DNA of 64,000 bases from Nymphaea colorata (GCF_008831285.2 NC_045138.2:34652769-34716768); one strand, 5' to 3'. Shown: positions 11,653 to 25,600, numbered from the stretch's first letter. Notes: generated by a model not told the origin, from the letters alone. Program-made: numbers and translations.

Positions 11653-14216
11653 ATGATAGTTGTTTCCCCTCGACGGTCCGCCGTGGTCGTGGATCTGAGC
11701 CCCCGCTCGGCCTCCACCACCTTCCCTTCGCCACGGAGCCCGCGCAGCCAACTTCTCTTCCCCCTTGCCGACCCCCAGAACCCCAGGTTCCTGTCGCTCC
11801 CCTGCGTCCCTGCGCAGCAAGACGTCACCAACCCCCCCGACGGCGAGATGGAGGAGCCCCGGCGCGATTGGAAGTCCAAAGGCAGCCGCCAGCTGAGCAA
11901 ATGGTCCCGAGCCCGCTCGATCCGTTACGGCCGGCGTGCCCATCGCCCATCCAGTCCGGACCGCGCAGACTCCTCCGACCCGGAGACCCCAGTGGCAGTG
12001 GCAGACAGGACCTCCCCGGCCGCGTTCGCGTCACTCCTTCTCCAGAGCGACGACGAGGATGAGGCAGACGTTGTCAGTGGGGGGAAGGCGATCTACATGG
12101 TGTCGGACGGGACGGGATGGACAGCGGAGTACACCGTGAACACGGCGCTTGGACAGTTTGACCACTGCTTGGGCAATCGGGCCTGCGCCGTCCAGACCCA
12201 CATCTTCTCCGGGGTAATCCTTTCCCCTCTCCATTCTCTCTTTCCCTCTTTTCTTCCTCTTTCCCTCTTTGGGTCGGACCAACAACCTGTTAGGCTTTCT
12301 AGGGTTGGATGCTTCTCTGGCCAAATATTACGTCTTTTAAAAGAGAATCGACATTTTTCATTTTCCATCCGTGAAGGTTAATGCTTCTTTCGAGGGAATT
12401 CTTGATAAACTAAAGTTTCTGGGTCGATGGTATTTCAGTTGCTTGGAAAGAAAAAAAATAAAAAAAACCATCTTCAGTGGTGCCAATGTTGACAATCTAA
12501 CATTTCCTATGTGTCGTGTCATGGTTGCCGAAGCGTTTCTGTTTTCTGTAATAAGAGAGAAGCATGATGTATTCATATGTTTAGTGGATTAGGCTCTTTC
12601 TGCTGACGTTTGGGGGTGCGGTCCTAAATATTTTCTGATGATAGACGCTAAATCGCTCTTTGCTTAATCTCCACTATTTGTGCAGTCCAGTGCGAAACGA
12701 CCATTTTTGAACATAGTGTTGGAGCCATCATTCATTCTCAAGTCTCTAAATCTGAGCACTAGCTAGTTCTTGAATCATCTGTTTTTTTGGTATATTGAAT
12801 AGCTTGTTACCTTTTTTCCAATGGGATTACTAATAAGCTGAACATGGCTTCAGATCGAGAATGAGGGGCAGCTTTTGGAGGTGATCAAACAGGCAGCAAG
12901 GGTAGGGGCGCTGGTGCTGTACACACTGGCTGACCCCAACATGGCGGAGTCGGCAAATCACGCTTGCCAGCTCTGGGGGGTCCAATGCGCCAACATACTG
13001 GCACCGACGACCGCAGCCATCGCCGCCCACCTTGGCGTCAACCCCTCCGGCATCCCACGCGGCAAGGCACCACTCACCAAGGAATACTTTCGCCGGATCG
13101 ACGCCATCGAGTTCACCATCAAGCAGGATGACGGGGCGCTGCCAGAGAACCTTCACCGTGCTGACATAGTCCTGGTCGGTGTGTCCCGGACGGGCAAGAC
13201 CCCGCTGTCCATATACCTCGCCCAGAAGGGCTACAAAGTCGCGAACGTGCCGGTTGTCATGGGCGTGCCCCTGCCGCAGCACCTCTTCGAGGTCGACCAG
13301 GACAAGATCTTCGGATTGACGATCAATCCGTCCGTCCTCCAGTCGATCCGGAAGGCGAGGGTGAAGGCCCTCGGGTTTGAAAGCGACAGCTCCACCAACT
13401 ACTCACGGATGGTCCATGTCAGGGAGGAGCTGGACTATTGTAGCCGCATCTTCGCCCAGAACCCCGGTGGCCAGTCATTGGTGCGTCTTTCTCTCCCCTA
13501 GCTTGTGTCAATCAATTTCCATTTTGTTGGCTCTATCTTTCCGACAAAAACTTAGCCTTGTGTTCGTCGTCGTCTTGTTTTCCGATTTGCAACTGGTTTG
13601 TGTTTGCAACCTCGAGCGGGCGTGGTCTCTTTTTTAACCAGGTTTTGTTTTCCAAGTTGCTGTTTGAACACCGTCATTGGAGCGCGTCGTACTTGTGATC
13701 AACAATCAACAATAGGCTCGAATTGTCTCGGCTACTTTGGATTCCAGTTGTCATGCTTCCGTAGCATGATACTCTTCTTCGGTTCTCATCAGGAATCTCA
13801 GAAAGCTGAAAGTTTGCGAATTTCAGATAGCGTGTTACGTTTCCTAAACTCTTGGGTTCCACTTCCCTCCTCGGCCGTCTTTCTTCAGCAACGGCCTCGT
13901 GTCCTGGATATTCTGGGGATCCATCAATATCTGACATTGCAACACCGTCGAAACGAGTCCGCGATGTTGCTCAACAGCGGGACTATATTAGGGAGTGCCT
14001 AGGAACATCATCATATTTTGGATGAATCATGACCATCTTAGATACTGTAGCTAATGAGAGGTTCGGTTGTTTGCATAAACTTACAATGTCTTAATCGTCT
14101 CGTTTGGTACAGAGGTGACAGGGAAAGCAATAGAAGAAACTGCAGCGGTGGTGGTAAGGACCTATCATGACCGGAAACAGAAGCATTCCATACCAAGGAT
14201 CTCAAGGCGTTATTAG
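11653..14216 (+). CDS. RP1: Pyruvate, phosphate dikinase regulatory protein (PDRP1/RP1 type)
   Basis: Three exons, 11653-12213, 12854-13480 and 14115-14216, all joined in phase 0, give 429 residues. The family (DUF299/PPSR) is a bifunctional enzyme that uses ADP to phosphorylate a threonine of pyruvate, phosphate dikinase, switching it off, and uses phosphate to remove it again. Visible family marks are [15 protein letters not shown] in exon 1, the P-loop-like [11 protein letters not shown] at about 296, the conserved [11 protein letters not shown] and GLTINPSVL, and a C-terminal [11 protein letters not shown] with a PRISRRY ending. The first ~100 residues are rich in Ser, Pro and Arg with few acidic residues at the very start, which fits a plastid transit peptide, so I favour plastid RP1 over cytosolic RP2. 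Exon 1 is GC-rich. The exon 2/3 join gives NPGGQSL before VTGK, where relatives, as far as I remember, have a WPVIE-like stretch; the donor may be wrong or the site diverged. Confidence 0.93.
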
Positions 14217-17200
14217 CACGTGAATCGCAGAGCTTGTGCTGGTTATCTGAAATCTTGTTTGCTTTCCTCCGCTTGACGTAAATAATCCCCTCTGTCCCAC
14301 TTGACTTAAATGATCCCGGGCACCTGCATGTTCATTAGCTTTGTGTTAAATTTTCCCGCTACATCCAGATCCCCAGTGGATTCTAATTCACAAACCAACC
14401 ATGTACAGATTACATCCAGAGGGTGGCATCCTTGTAGCGAGAGAAACCAGATATGTTTGAATTTGGTGAGCCTTTTGATAGCTCGATCTCTTGATTTTGT
14501 AGTCGACACTGATGTGGACGAATATTTGGATGCTATGCATTGAACGGTATGATAATAATAAGAGAAGCTTCGTTCTTTTGTTTGAGATCAATGCCCATGT
14601 GGTCCGTCCTGCAAGGAAATCGCTCATAAGCAGAGACACAACCTTTTCTATTCGGTGCTCTGGTTTAAAATCCTCGATCTTCGTGCTTTCGCGAGATGAT
14701 GAGACTCAATTCACCTTCAATGCCATCCATTATCAAGACGGCTACTTCCAAATATACCGTAAAGCTTCTGCTCTTTCGTCTCTCCTGACCGAGATCCGTT
14801 CCATCTTTTTCTCCTTTACACGTCAAACAACTTGACAATTAAGCTTAAAAATCTTTAACTCGCCCGCTCTCCCTTCCAATACTTATGATCCTAGATAGAT
14901 TTATAGCCGTATTCCCTTTCATCAAGTAGGAGACGGAGTAGTCTTCCCTAACTTTTTGTTACTTATAGGAAACTAAAAAGACCTAAAACTATGCACTAAG
15001 TTATGGGTTTGGTTACGCTTCGGCACCATTATAACTCTTCACTTGGGCAACATAAATAAAGAAGCGGTGTTCTTCTCCCAATGCAAGAATATATTTGTCC
15101 TGGTTTTCTGTCCAGCGGGTGTCCATTCATCACAAAACCCGACGAATTGGATGCTAGGAAAGCAACCTGCATGCTCTTGGTATGTCGATTTACGCACATC
15201 CAGTCAAAATGAGGACAGAGGTTATTCTCCGTCTCTCTCATTTTCTGCGGAGAATTCCTTGCTTCAAACAGGATTCCTGGTACGCTTGACCTTCTATTTT
15301 TTTACCATTCATATTTTACCAAGGCACATGTAGCAGTTAAGAGGCTGAAAGTCTTGTATCTAATTTAAACACAACATTGCAGTTAAACTTCCAAATGAAA
15401 CGCTCTCACTAGCTAACTAGAGGATCTCAGTCCTGAAGCAAGTTGATCTTCCAAATCGCTTATGGAAATGTTGTGCAATCTCCACCGTCCATTCTTTTTG
15501 CTCACCCATGGATTAGTTGAAATTATATGAATGATTCCTGGAAATTGGATATGTAATTTCACCCATTTTAAGTTTTATAATGTGGGCAACAAAGGTACCA
15601 TTCATTATTGCACCATAACTTGTAGAGTTGCTGTAAGAAGTAGCAGAACTTACCAAAGCGGCTGCAAATGACACGCCAAGTAAATCGAACGTTTACGGTA
15701 GTGTTAGTTGATCGGCACAAACAGTTTACTTCATATTTAGGAAAACGTTAGATTACTGAAAAATATGTCCTAGCGCCGCCAGGCTTCTGCCGGAACTGTT
15801 GAAAGGAGATAGGGAGGTTAATAGCATCGTTAAAGGACGGTTCAAATGTATCTTAACATTTGGTTACGTAACTCCTACAGGTGGAGAGGAAGCGGTAAGA
15901 CAGAGCTCGTCATACACAGTTCATTCTCAGTCTAGCGAAAAATCGATTTTGCTTACTTTATTGTGCTTTTCATGTAAGGCCCCATTTTGAAAAGTTTAGT
16001 CCCTTTTATCTAAGATTGTGGATTCATACCCCTTTTTGGGGCTAGAACTGAAGCTGCAAAACTGGATGCCTGAATCCTATGTGAGAGTGAGCTGGGTTTC
16101 TACAGCAGTATGAGAGCTGGCTCAGTACTCGTATTTATGGTCTCATACACACAAACATGTGTGTCTTATGGGGTGGAGGAATGAATTGTAATGTTTAATC
16201 ACAAATATAAGATTGTGAAATATTTTAGGGGATTTATAAAGAGGTTATTTAAGTAGGGATTGGTTGCTTTGGTTTTTATCATTTTCAAAAGGGGTTCAAA
16301 CTGAAATTGCTAGAAAATGGATTGAAACCCGCCAGATCGGAAGCCCGGGCCGCCAACTTTTACAATTCATCACGCACCAGCCCACGCATGACTCTCTCCA
16401 GCTAAGTCCTAAGAAAGCTGGATCTTGAGATTCCTCTTCAGAGAGTAGATAGACCTGACCTGAATATTTTGATTTCCTTTTAGTCACTTTGCAGCATTGG
16501 CCATCAGAACTTTAATTCTCAGTTTACCAATTGAGAGGGTCACGTGAATTGTGGGAATTCAATCAGAAACTTGTTGAATAAATAGGTCGGAGAATCGGTA
16601 TTGGACTCGAGTTTCATGTGGCATTCATGGCCAAAAGTCTTCCGTACCTGAGTTTCCATTTAATTATAAGAGAAAAATTAAGATGAGAAGGAGAGAGAGG
16701 AAAAAAGAAAAGGAATCTTCCACTCCGATATATATATTGTATTTGGCTGTGAATTTGAATATCATTCCTTGATTTTTTTTTTTTTTTCTTTTTGTATTTG
16801 GATGTGAATTTGAATATGTGAATATTTGAAAAATATATATGGTCAAGAACATATGCAATTTAAATAATCATCTCACTGAGATGGGACGCTGACAACGAGC
16901 ATGGACCAGGGTGTCCTGGCATGTTATATGGCCTCCGTGCGGAGGTAATTAAAGATGTGGACGAAAAGGAGGATCCGATCGGGTACAGGCGTTTGGATGG
17001 GGTTTGAAGTTGGACGCTAACCAAATTTTAGTTAAAATCAAACACGGAACAATAGGTACCTCTAACCCATTATTTAATTCAAGCATGCATTACGTGATGC
17101 GAAGGTTACTGGTAATTTAATTTGTGGACCAACAACTCTAATCCCATATGGGAGAGTGAGTGGGAGTGAAGATGGGAAAGATGAAAAGGAATAATTCATA

Positions 17201-17503
17201 ATCCAGCACGCGTGCAATAGGTCTCTCCTTTATTCTGGAACTCTTGTTCGTTGCTGGAGTAAACAAGCATGTACAGTCAAGTCAGCCACAGTAAGGTGAG
17301 GACTCTGCTCTCTAACATGGGATGGGAACTGAAGGAATCTCTGCAGAGCCATCACCCTACCTACCGTTTGTTGCTTCAACTCCTAGTAGCCTTTCCTATT
17401 TAAGAAGCGGCATATTACATTATTATGCTGTGGGAACGCAAGGTTCGTGATGGTCCTCTAATAAAATCGGCAAAATACGACCGCTCCGAAGCAGCCTTTC
17501 AGA
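14217..17503. other. Spacer downstream of RP1
   Basis: This region lies between two convergent genes. It contains short AT-rich runs and one poly-T tract near 16770-16790. Open frames at 14310-14835 are short, have no recognisable domain and show no convincing splice structure. No gene is supported. Confidence 0.5.
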
Positions 17504-18991
17504 TCATCTGGCCTGGGCGTCATCACCGTTGATCTTGCCAATTGCCATGGTAAAGTATATGAGCACCATGGTTCCAATGCTTGACCTGCAGTGCAGAAAC
17601 AGCAGAGAAAGGGAGTGGGTCAGGGACCAAGAAATTCCCGAGTCAAATGTCACCATTAACAAATGCAATTAATAATAGGTTGAGATGATAATTGGTTCGC
17701 GAAAGACGACGAACGATTTGGTCATTGAGCGACAAACCGGAGGCTTTTGAACTCACACTGTCGCGAATATCATCACGACCCTTCTCGGATCGAGGCAGGG
17801 TCGCCTGGACCTCTTCGGCACTCTGCTCTCTCCCTCCGCTGCGCATACCGGAACCACCAACGACTGGCATTTCATCTCCTCCACGGAACAAGAAGAAGCT
17901 GCACGGCAGCAGATAAAACAGAGTAAACAAATCAACAAACTAGCAAGATCTTTGTTACCAATCCACTTTGTTAACTCAAGGCAGCCGTGGTCGCCTTCAA
18001 CTGACAAAACCAATCCTTTGCACGGTTTTAGACTGCTAGCTAGTTAGAGTCTCGATTCTATAGAGCAGTAAGCAAAATTAATCAGAGAGACCTTGGTTCC
18101 CAATTAGCATGCAACTCTGCAAGATTGTTATATATGGCACTTGGCGTTACATAAAATCTAGTTTAGTTACTCTTTACCTCCGATATTCCAATTTTCTTTT
18201 CTTTTTCTGCACAGAGGAACAAACTGAAGCCTCTGTGATTAGTCCAGTTAAATTACCTTTACAGTGGTCATGATAAGCCTTCCTTTCACCACGGAATGAC
18301 CCTTTATGGGAGAGATTTTTCTGCAACTGCAAAGAAGAAGACAAAGCAAGGAAGACTATGTCAAGAGTTAATGCCAGATCTGTTGCGTAGCAACTCACCA
18401 CCATCACCATTTATAACGTACATTGGAGCACATGCACAATACATGAATTTGAAAATAAGAAAAAAAAAACCAAACGAGGGGAACAAACAAGTCATGGCAC
18501 AAGTTGCCAACTACGTCGAAGCGGGAATCGAGGTGCTCCCTCGCACGTGTGGGGGATGGACAAGAGAATAAAACGTGTGAAAGAATTCGATCGGCCGCCA
18601 CCGAACCCACCAATCCGTTTCAGGCCAGATAGATGCGCCTATGAGCTTCGAACCAGATAGGATTCCAGAATTCCGGTTGGGGCGGAGTTGTGTGCAGCTT
18701 CTGATTGTCCGTGACGACGACGGTGGTGGTGACTGGTGAGCGTGATGAACATAGTGCGAAACCTGAATAATTGTAGAAAGACGGACCTGCTTGTGCGGGG
18801 TAGCCGAAGGTGAGGCATCGTTATCCTTGAGTCGGCTGCACACCTCGTCCATGTTCAAGACAACACTGGAGATTTTCTCGATTATTTCATTTGGGGAGTC
18901 CTTCAACCGACTGGAATTCATATTCTTCAGGGACGGCTCCACCGAACCAGAATTGCAAGAAATAGTAATCGGCAAACCGTTGGCACTCTGC

Positions 18992-19030
<39 letters not shown>

Positions 19031-19567
19031 TGTGTCACAAACCAGAAGATTTGATGAAGAAGAAAGAGTTCTGGTTTTCAATTAGCAAGATTTTTCCTAG
19101 TTTCTTGAAAATTACGGTAAACGATGAGTGTTCAACAACTAAAACGACCCAGAGATTCGAACTGTAATTGTGATTCTGCAGAGCCGACCCTTGCTCGTCT
19201 TCTACAAAAATCCATATAAGCTAGTAGGTACATGGAGAAAGAAACTAAGAAAAGAAACCTGTCACGGTTTGAAAGAAGAATCTCTCTCTCTGTCTGCGTC
19301 CTCCCTTCTCTCTCTACTCTACTCACAAAACAAGGAAGAAGAGACGGACTATTTCCTGCTTCGGTTCAATTGAAGAAATTAAAATAGCGGGGATTCTGCT
19401 CAATCTAACAGAAAACTAGAATTCGTTCTCATCAGGAACAAAGAAAACGACCCAACAAATTCCAGGGAAGCCAAGAATACAGACTGAAAGAAAGTAAACA
19501 ACATCCGGAGGCTTCAATCTTTTTTCTGTTCTTAAAGTCAACCACATACCTGCGTCGGGATTTCCAT
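17504..19567 (-). CDS. Unrecognised 170-residue protein with C-terminal membrane helix
   Basis: Five exons: 19567-19550, 18987-18787, 18326-18257, 17898-17757 and 17585-17504, ending in TGA. Every junction is GT-AG and the phases (0, 0, 1, 2) agree exactly. The first exon codes only MEIPTQ. The middle is soluble and Ser/Lys-rich, with an amphipathic stretch containing NEIIEKISSVVLNMDEVCSRL that could be a short coiled coil. A basic segment (PKRSRRP) precedes one hydrophobic helix at about residues 137-160, after which a short polar tail KINGDDAQAR ends the protein. This topology suggests a tail-anchored or single-pass membrane protein. I cannot name the family. A TATATAAA box lies 77-84 bases upstream of the ATG. 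Exon 3 has two acceptors six bases apart, so a two-residue splice variant is possible. The consistent phases make the model credible despite no known homologue. Confidence 0.7.
18995..19028. repeat. GA microsatellite serving as intron polypyrimidine tract
   Basis: A pure AG repeat on the + strand is CT on the gene strand and ends a few bases before the acceptor TTGCAG of exon 2 of the 170-residue protein gene. It therefore occupies the place of the polypyrimidine tract of intron 1. Confidence 0.85.
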
Positions 19568-19643
19568 AACGGTTGGAAAGAGAGATAGAGCAAGCGGCGC
19601 AGGGGAAGGAGGTAGAAGCGGCCGCAACGTTCGGGCGTTGCTG

Positions 19644-19651
19644 TTTATATA
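19644..19651 (-). promoter_or_regulatory. TATA box of the 170-residue membrane protein gene
   Basis: On the minus strand the sequence reads TATATAAA, 77 bases before the ATG at 19567. This is a strong plant TATA match at a distance that leaves a leader of about 50 bases, and it supports the chosen start. Confidence 0.6.
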
Positions 19652-19659
19652 GCAGAATT

Positions 19660-22600
19660 ATAAAACAGCAATTTCAATATCGGGAGCAAAGTTTATATAT
19701 AAACAATAGGAAAGAATATTCTTATTACATAAGGGCATTATGGGCTGATCTCCGTTCCGGCACATTTTCATTAATTAGGGGGCGGCTGACCTACCTACGG
19801 TGATAATACTGAAACAAATTAAATATCAAGGTCAAATGCTCTCATTCACTCTCTCCTATACATATATATATGTATGTATAGAAAAGGAAGCTAATGTGCA
19901 TTTGAGGGGAATACTATTGTTCGAATTAAAATCTAGATATAATAAGGGAAGTTGGGTTTTTGGACTTTTCCACTCCACGGGATGCGTTTTGTCTCTATCC
20001 AACCTACCGAGAAGTGTACACGACACAACCGAAACACGATATGGACTTGCACTTTGGACTAATCGATTCCAAAATAATATCGCATTTGAGAGACCAAATC
20101 ACGCCATTTAGCACGCAGCCATTGCTAGACTATGTTATGCCAAATTAAGCTTATATAGAAGAAACCAAATCCGAATGGAACCGAACCACCGCATATATGA
20201 TTCCACATGAGCTGGGCTCATGCATATATATGTTATGTATACTTGACACCAACGCTCCATATATTATTTTCTATGAGGTGTGATCGATCGATCATCACGA
20301 AAGAAAGAATATGTTTTAGGTTGATCTGTTCACCAAACAAACAGCAGTTAGCAGCGTCACTTCACTTTTGTATATGCAGTTATAAATTTTTTATGGCTGT
20401 CGAGACGCGACCAAACCAACCGAGTGGAGGCCAAGAATCACGTTGGGTTTATTAATTAACATGTCACATGAATTACTCTCTTTTCCGTGGCGTGGCGGGC
20501 CCGTAAAGCGTGAGAACTGGCAGCCTCGATGATTCTGATATACATTGAGCAGCTCTACACTTCTTCTTTCTTTCTTTCTTTCTTTCTCTGTGGAGGTTTT
20601 TCGTCAATTTACGGTGGTGGGAAACCATTGATGGTGGTGCTAACTAACAGGAGCTGTATCTTTTTCTACGTGGGGATAAGACCAGGGCAGCAAGTTAAAC
20701 TTGAAGACCTTTCGAATTGAAGAAGGCAATAATTCAATAAATATAAATAATGGAGGAGGAATCTTCCAGGCCATCTCCTGCAAGATGCTTACGTAAAATC
20801 GAAAGCAACAACTGGAAGAATAGGTCATGTATGGTTCAAATGTCAACATTTTAATTACAGGACCGTCAACGGCCTTAAGCTGAAGCGAGGGGAGGGGGGG
20901 GTTTTCCTTCAGCCGACCTTTCCCTAGCCAAGTGTGTGGGTGTCTTCTATTTTCTTGCTGCTTGTTGATCACGCTTTTGGACATAAAGAAACAATAGAAA
21001 GGGTCAGCTTGCGAGGTGGCCGTTCCCGACTTTGTTACTGCACAGGACCTTGTTAATCGATCCGGAGACTGATTTGGATCACAAGTCCATCTACTTGCCC
21101 GCCTTTTCCTATTTATTTTTTCCTTTGTCAAAGCATCAGATCATCACTTCTAAGGTGAACGGTTACCAGTGCTTATATATATATATATATGTACTCTTTA
21201 CCAATTCAAATCAATCAGAACCTTTTAAAATCAATACAAGCAACGATTCACTAGTGACTGGTGGTGGCACTCTTTTTCAAGATTTTATTATTCTTTTTTT
21301 TTTGTTTCATCTTTTGTTATTTGAATTTTTACATAAAAATAAACCAAGTAATTTTTTTATTTGATTCAGCTGATTCTCTTTGCATTAATCTTTTGTTGGC
21401 TAAGACAATTTAAAAGTCGATTTAAAACAGAATTGGCACCATTAAATCCGTCAATTCATTTGCTCAGTGTAATCTTTTGGTTTCATTTCCGTCAATTCGT
21501 TTTAATCATATAGGCAAGAAAGCAAAACCACATACAAGATTGAACTTTGACGTAGAAAACAGCTGTATACATACGCGAAGATTACACTGAATTTTTCTAT
21601 GAAGATGACATGACAAAGAAAGTCCTTTCTTCGTTAATTCATGCTGGGCTCCACCTCTTTTTTTTCTTCTTCTTCTTTTTCTCTACTTATGATGTTGCTT
21701 GTACATCTTAGCCATGAAAATAAGTTATTAATTTCCTGACAGAATGAGGCATTTTAATAGTGTGAGAAACAAACACGGCGGAAAGAAAACGATTCCAATT
21801 TCCGGAAGGAAATTAAATCAGGACGACAACACGGACAGCTGGTTTTGAATGTGGGAGGAGGGGGGATGCAGATACTCACCCAGTTCTCCATTTTCCTTTT
21901 TCCCTTCTGTGCGCTCACTCCCTGGTGTCATCATGCACCAACCAAAATTTCTCCCATTTGCACGCTTCCTTTCCCTTTTTTTTCTCCTTTTCCTTATCTT
22001 GATTCTTCAAACATTGTCTCATACCATAATAATATTTTTATATCTGTTCTTCTTTTCCTCTTGGTATTCATATCACAATATTTTTATATCTGTTTTTCTT
22101 TCCCTAGGCTCTGAACGAGACCAGAAGCACCATTCTCCTTTTGTTTCCTCCGGCATGATGACCGGTGGGAGCACGAGAGACACCACTCACTCCTTTCCCC
22201 ATTTAAATTCCTCCACTCCACTCCGTGTAGGATCCCCAAGCAGGAACTTTGCAAATTCAGGATTAAAAAAAAAAAAACAGATGACTATCGGGGATATATA
22301 TCATTCAAAAGGTAAAATGTATCTTCTTGTTTTTTACACGATAGCGATCATGGCCGTTTGTATGATACAAAATATTTCTTTCAAAAATTAATTTAATATA
22401 ATATTTGAGGGAAGCGGCAATCATACGTATATGTTCTCAAGAAACAGTGTCAGGCCGGCTCCTTGTATATGAAGTTGCCTTATTCGACTTCTCTTTGTGT
22501 TGCTTGTTCAAGTAGAGAAATTGATGCACGGTAGGTGGGAAACCGACCGTCGACGGTTCATCCCCTTCGTCTGCTCATCGGTGTTGTTGCCCTTTCCTTT

Positions 22601-25600
22601 TGTGTAACATATATGAATATGCAAAGAATATACATTTGATTTGTCAATATTTTGGAGTTGTGAAGTGACAAGACTGAAACCAAATTAACAGCAGAAGTCA
22701 CGGAGTCAAGCCTCTCATCGCCTTCTAAGTTGCAACTGGCAGTGCATCCGGCGACAGTGATGGGAAAGTGCGTGCCATTGTACAGGTTGTAGGAGTGGAA
22801 ATGCTGTGCTCATGATCAAATAGCGGCTGCCGCGTGGTGGCACAGGAAAGGAAAGCCAGCAAGCACATGGTTGCAAATGGGGTCGGCAACAATCCACTAC
22901 AGGAGTCGAGTAATTATATTAGTTGGATCAATCGGTGAAGCTGAAAGGATATGCTGAATCATAATCCAATTGTATGACTTGATGCAACAGCTCTAGTTTT
23001 GGTTACTTACCGTCCATCATGTAATGTAATCAGCCTGCCTTTAGATGTGAGAGGAGTCCCACACAAACCTTCAACGCTCCATCTGGTTGTGGCGGGCGTT
23101 GATCTCGTCTATGATCCTACCGGCAACCGTGCATGGATTCCCCCATCCAGCTTCAGCATGAATCTGTAATTCACCTGGGTTTGCGCTTTTTGTTGTTTAC
23201 CTTTTTACTTTGTCGGATTTTCATTAAAAAAAAAAAAAAGTTTTTTTCTAGTAATCTGTATGTATATCGTAAAAGTATTTTCATAATTGAACATAGACGC
23301 CCATGCACCGCTACCTGAAGTACATTAAAAAAGAAAAAATTAGAAAAATGGGCGAGAAGACAAGCCCAAGTACAGTCTCATGTCGAGTATACTCTGAGCC
23401 AATGTCTTATTAATAATTGTTCTCCAACCGACCACTATCAACTGCGACGAAGCTTAATTCCCAGAAAGAGCCTAAAGATTAAACATCAAACCTCTGCAGA
23501 CTTCTTCTGGTTTTATTCTTCTCCTCACTAGCTTCAAACCATATGTAATTTTGATACAACTAACAAGGAAAAGGAAAAGAGCAAGCGTTCCAAACATGAA
23601 AAGATACATACCTAATATTTTTTGAACTTTTGTAGCTTCAAACTGGAACAAAACCCGTCATATACACTCATCAAATACAAAATAAACTAAGAATTTCGAC
23701 TAATAGGGAATTTGGACGAATTTTCTTCCCATAAAAGAGGAATAAATAAACGTCTAATTAAGTAGCGCCACTTTTTCCAAAAAGTTACGTGTACAGAAAA
23801 AACTTTTTAAGGATAATCATGCAGTCGAAACATCGATCCTACAAGCCTCTTTCCAATTCCCCCTTTGGTCATCCTCTATGTGTCACATTTCTTATACCTT
23901 TGATCTGTTCTGAGGTACGCACAGGCAGCTTGCTTGACCACTAAATTAAGCAAGGCAAATTCCTTCGAGGTTTGTCTTTCGTGTATTGCTCGGATAATCA
24001 CGGGGGACGCGATAGCTTGAGATGGGGGTAAGAGAATGCAGGCAGCCATGTCCTGGACCGCCTGTGCCTATGCACCAGCTCTCACACGCATGCACCTCAA
24101 TCACAGTGGAGGTCATGCAGGCACATTGGCTTTACATGGCCGGCTTGCTGCCTTTTGGTCCACAGGTCAAGCAGCAGTGTTTCCTGCAGCATGCGCGCAT
24201 GGGCAGCTGATATTAGTTGACCTGATCTTTTAACAGTCAACAACACCACATCCTTAATTTTTCTCTTTTCTTCCCTGTAATCATTAATCTAGCTAAACCT
24301 TCATCAGTAAGAGTTGATATAAACTAGCGGTTACAAGGAGGACATGAAAAGAGATCGTCAAGTTGCAAAAGAGAAATGTTAACAACATCAACATTCTATT
24401 TGTTCTGAACCTGACATCTCGATCCCATGAATTGGTCAACACTTGATCTCAAAACTAACGCAGGAACACAAAACGTGCTACCTGACCATGGCTTTCACGC
24501 AGTCGCTAACAGCGTCCCTCAGCACCTGGGATTTTCTTTTCTTTTCTTTTTTAAAAAAATTTTTTAAAAAAAAAAGCAAAGACAAAATGAGATTGCATGC
24601 ATAATCGAATTTCAAATGCTTTCAGAAGCAATTGATCAGTCCTTCATGTTCGCATTCTTTGTACAATTTGTTGAAGGATCCACATCGTCATTTTCCCAAA
24701 AGGCGTGCTCTAAATGGAACTGTGCAAGATGGTCGGCAAAACCTCAAAAAACATCGACCTGACCCACCAAAACGAGAGGCGGTGGAGGGTCCTACTGGTT
24801 CGAGTAAAAGGAAAGGAAACATCTTGCTTCCCTCATCGTTAAGCCACAGCCCCATTACGCCATTGATCTTTTCCAGCAGCGCTCATGATGGTGGGAAGCA
24901 TTTGCACTCTTTACATCTAAAAGAGCAGACGATCAGCGGAAAGCTTTAGGAGTAAGAAGCAAGTCAAGCAATAGGGATGAACGGGTGAACAACCAAATGA
25001 GCTGTCGTTCCCACTCCCCACCAACCTTTTGTCTTGCTCGATTGACTTCCTTTTTTGAATAATATGGAGCAACACATCGGAAAGAGGCAGCAACAGGATT
25101 TGGATGATGAACTTCAGCCCAAGCAAAGAGGCGGACAAAGATCAGGTAGTTGCAGAGTAGAACAGGGTATACGCAGGGCAGATACAGAGAGAGAAAAACA
25201 GCGATTAGGGCGAAGTTCATTTCATTACTTAATGACCAGCCATTTATGGACTGAGTTTGTTGCAGATGAGCAACTGAGATTGTGTTACAACAAATATCTC
25301 AGATTATGAATTACAATTGTGTCCTTTCCTAACAAGTGTCTACTGTTACACTTGTTCTTTACAGAATCGGTAGAGCAGAAGTATGGACTCCGTATGACAG
25401 AATGCTGAAAAAATGTGTATTTGATATCTTCCGAACTAATTCAGAAGCAAAGAAAGAGAGAACCGCAACCCATCTGCGGACCCATTAAATTTGTGGTTGG
25501 ATTTGGTTGCGACGATGCTGCAGCCATCTGTTAGTAGCCACATGACGATTGAGAAATAATTGAAATTGTGAATTTTCTTCTTCGAATGTCTTGTACACTT

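Noticed and set aside
11530..11943. Long minus-strand open frames opposite RP1 exon 1
   Set aside because: They are shadows of a GC-rich coding exon; RP1 on + is well supported.
18511..19038. A 175-codon minus-strand frame overlapping exon 2 of the small membrane protein gene
   Set aside because: Only 18787-18987 behaves as an exon; the rest reads through the CT microsatellite and the downstream intron.
21849..22391. A 180-codon open frame in the large spacer
   Set aside because: It is Phe/Leu/Ser-rich from T-rich DNA, without a start context, domain or follow-on exon.
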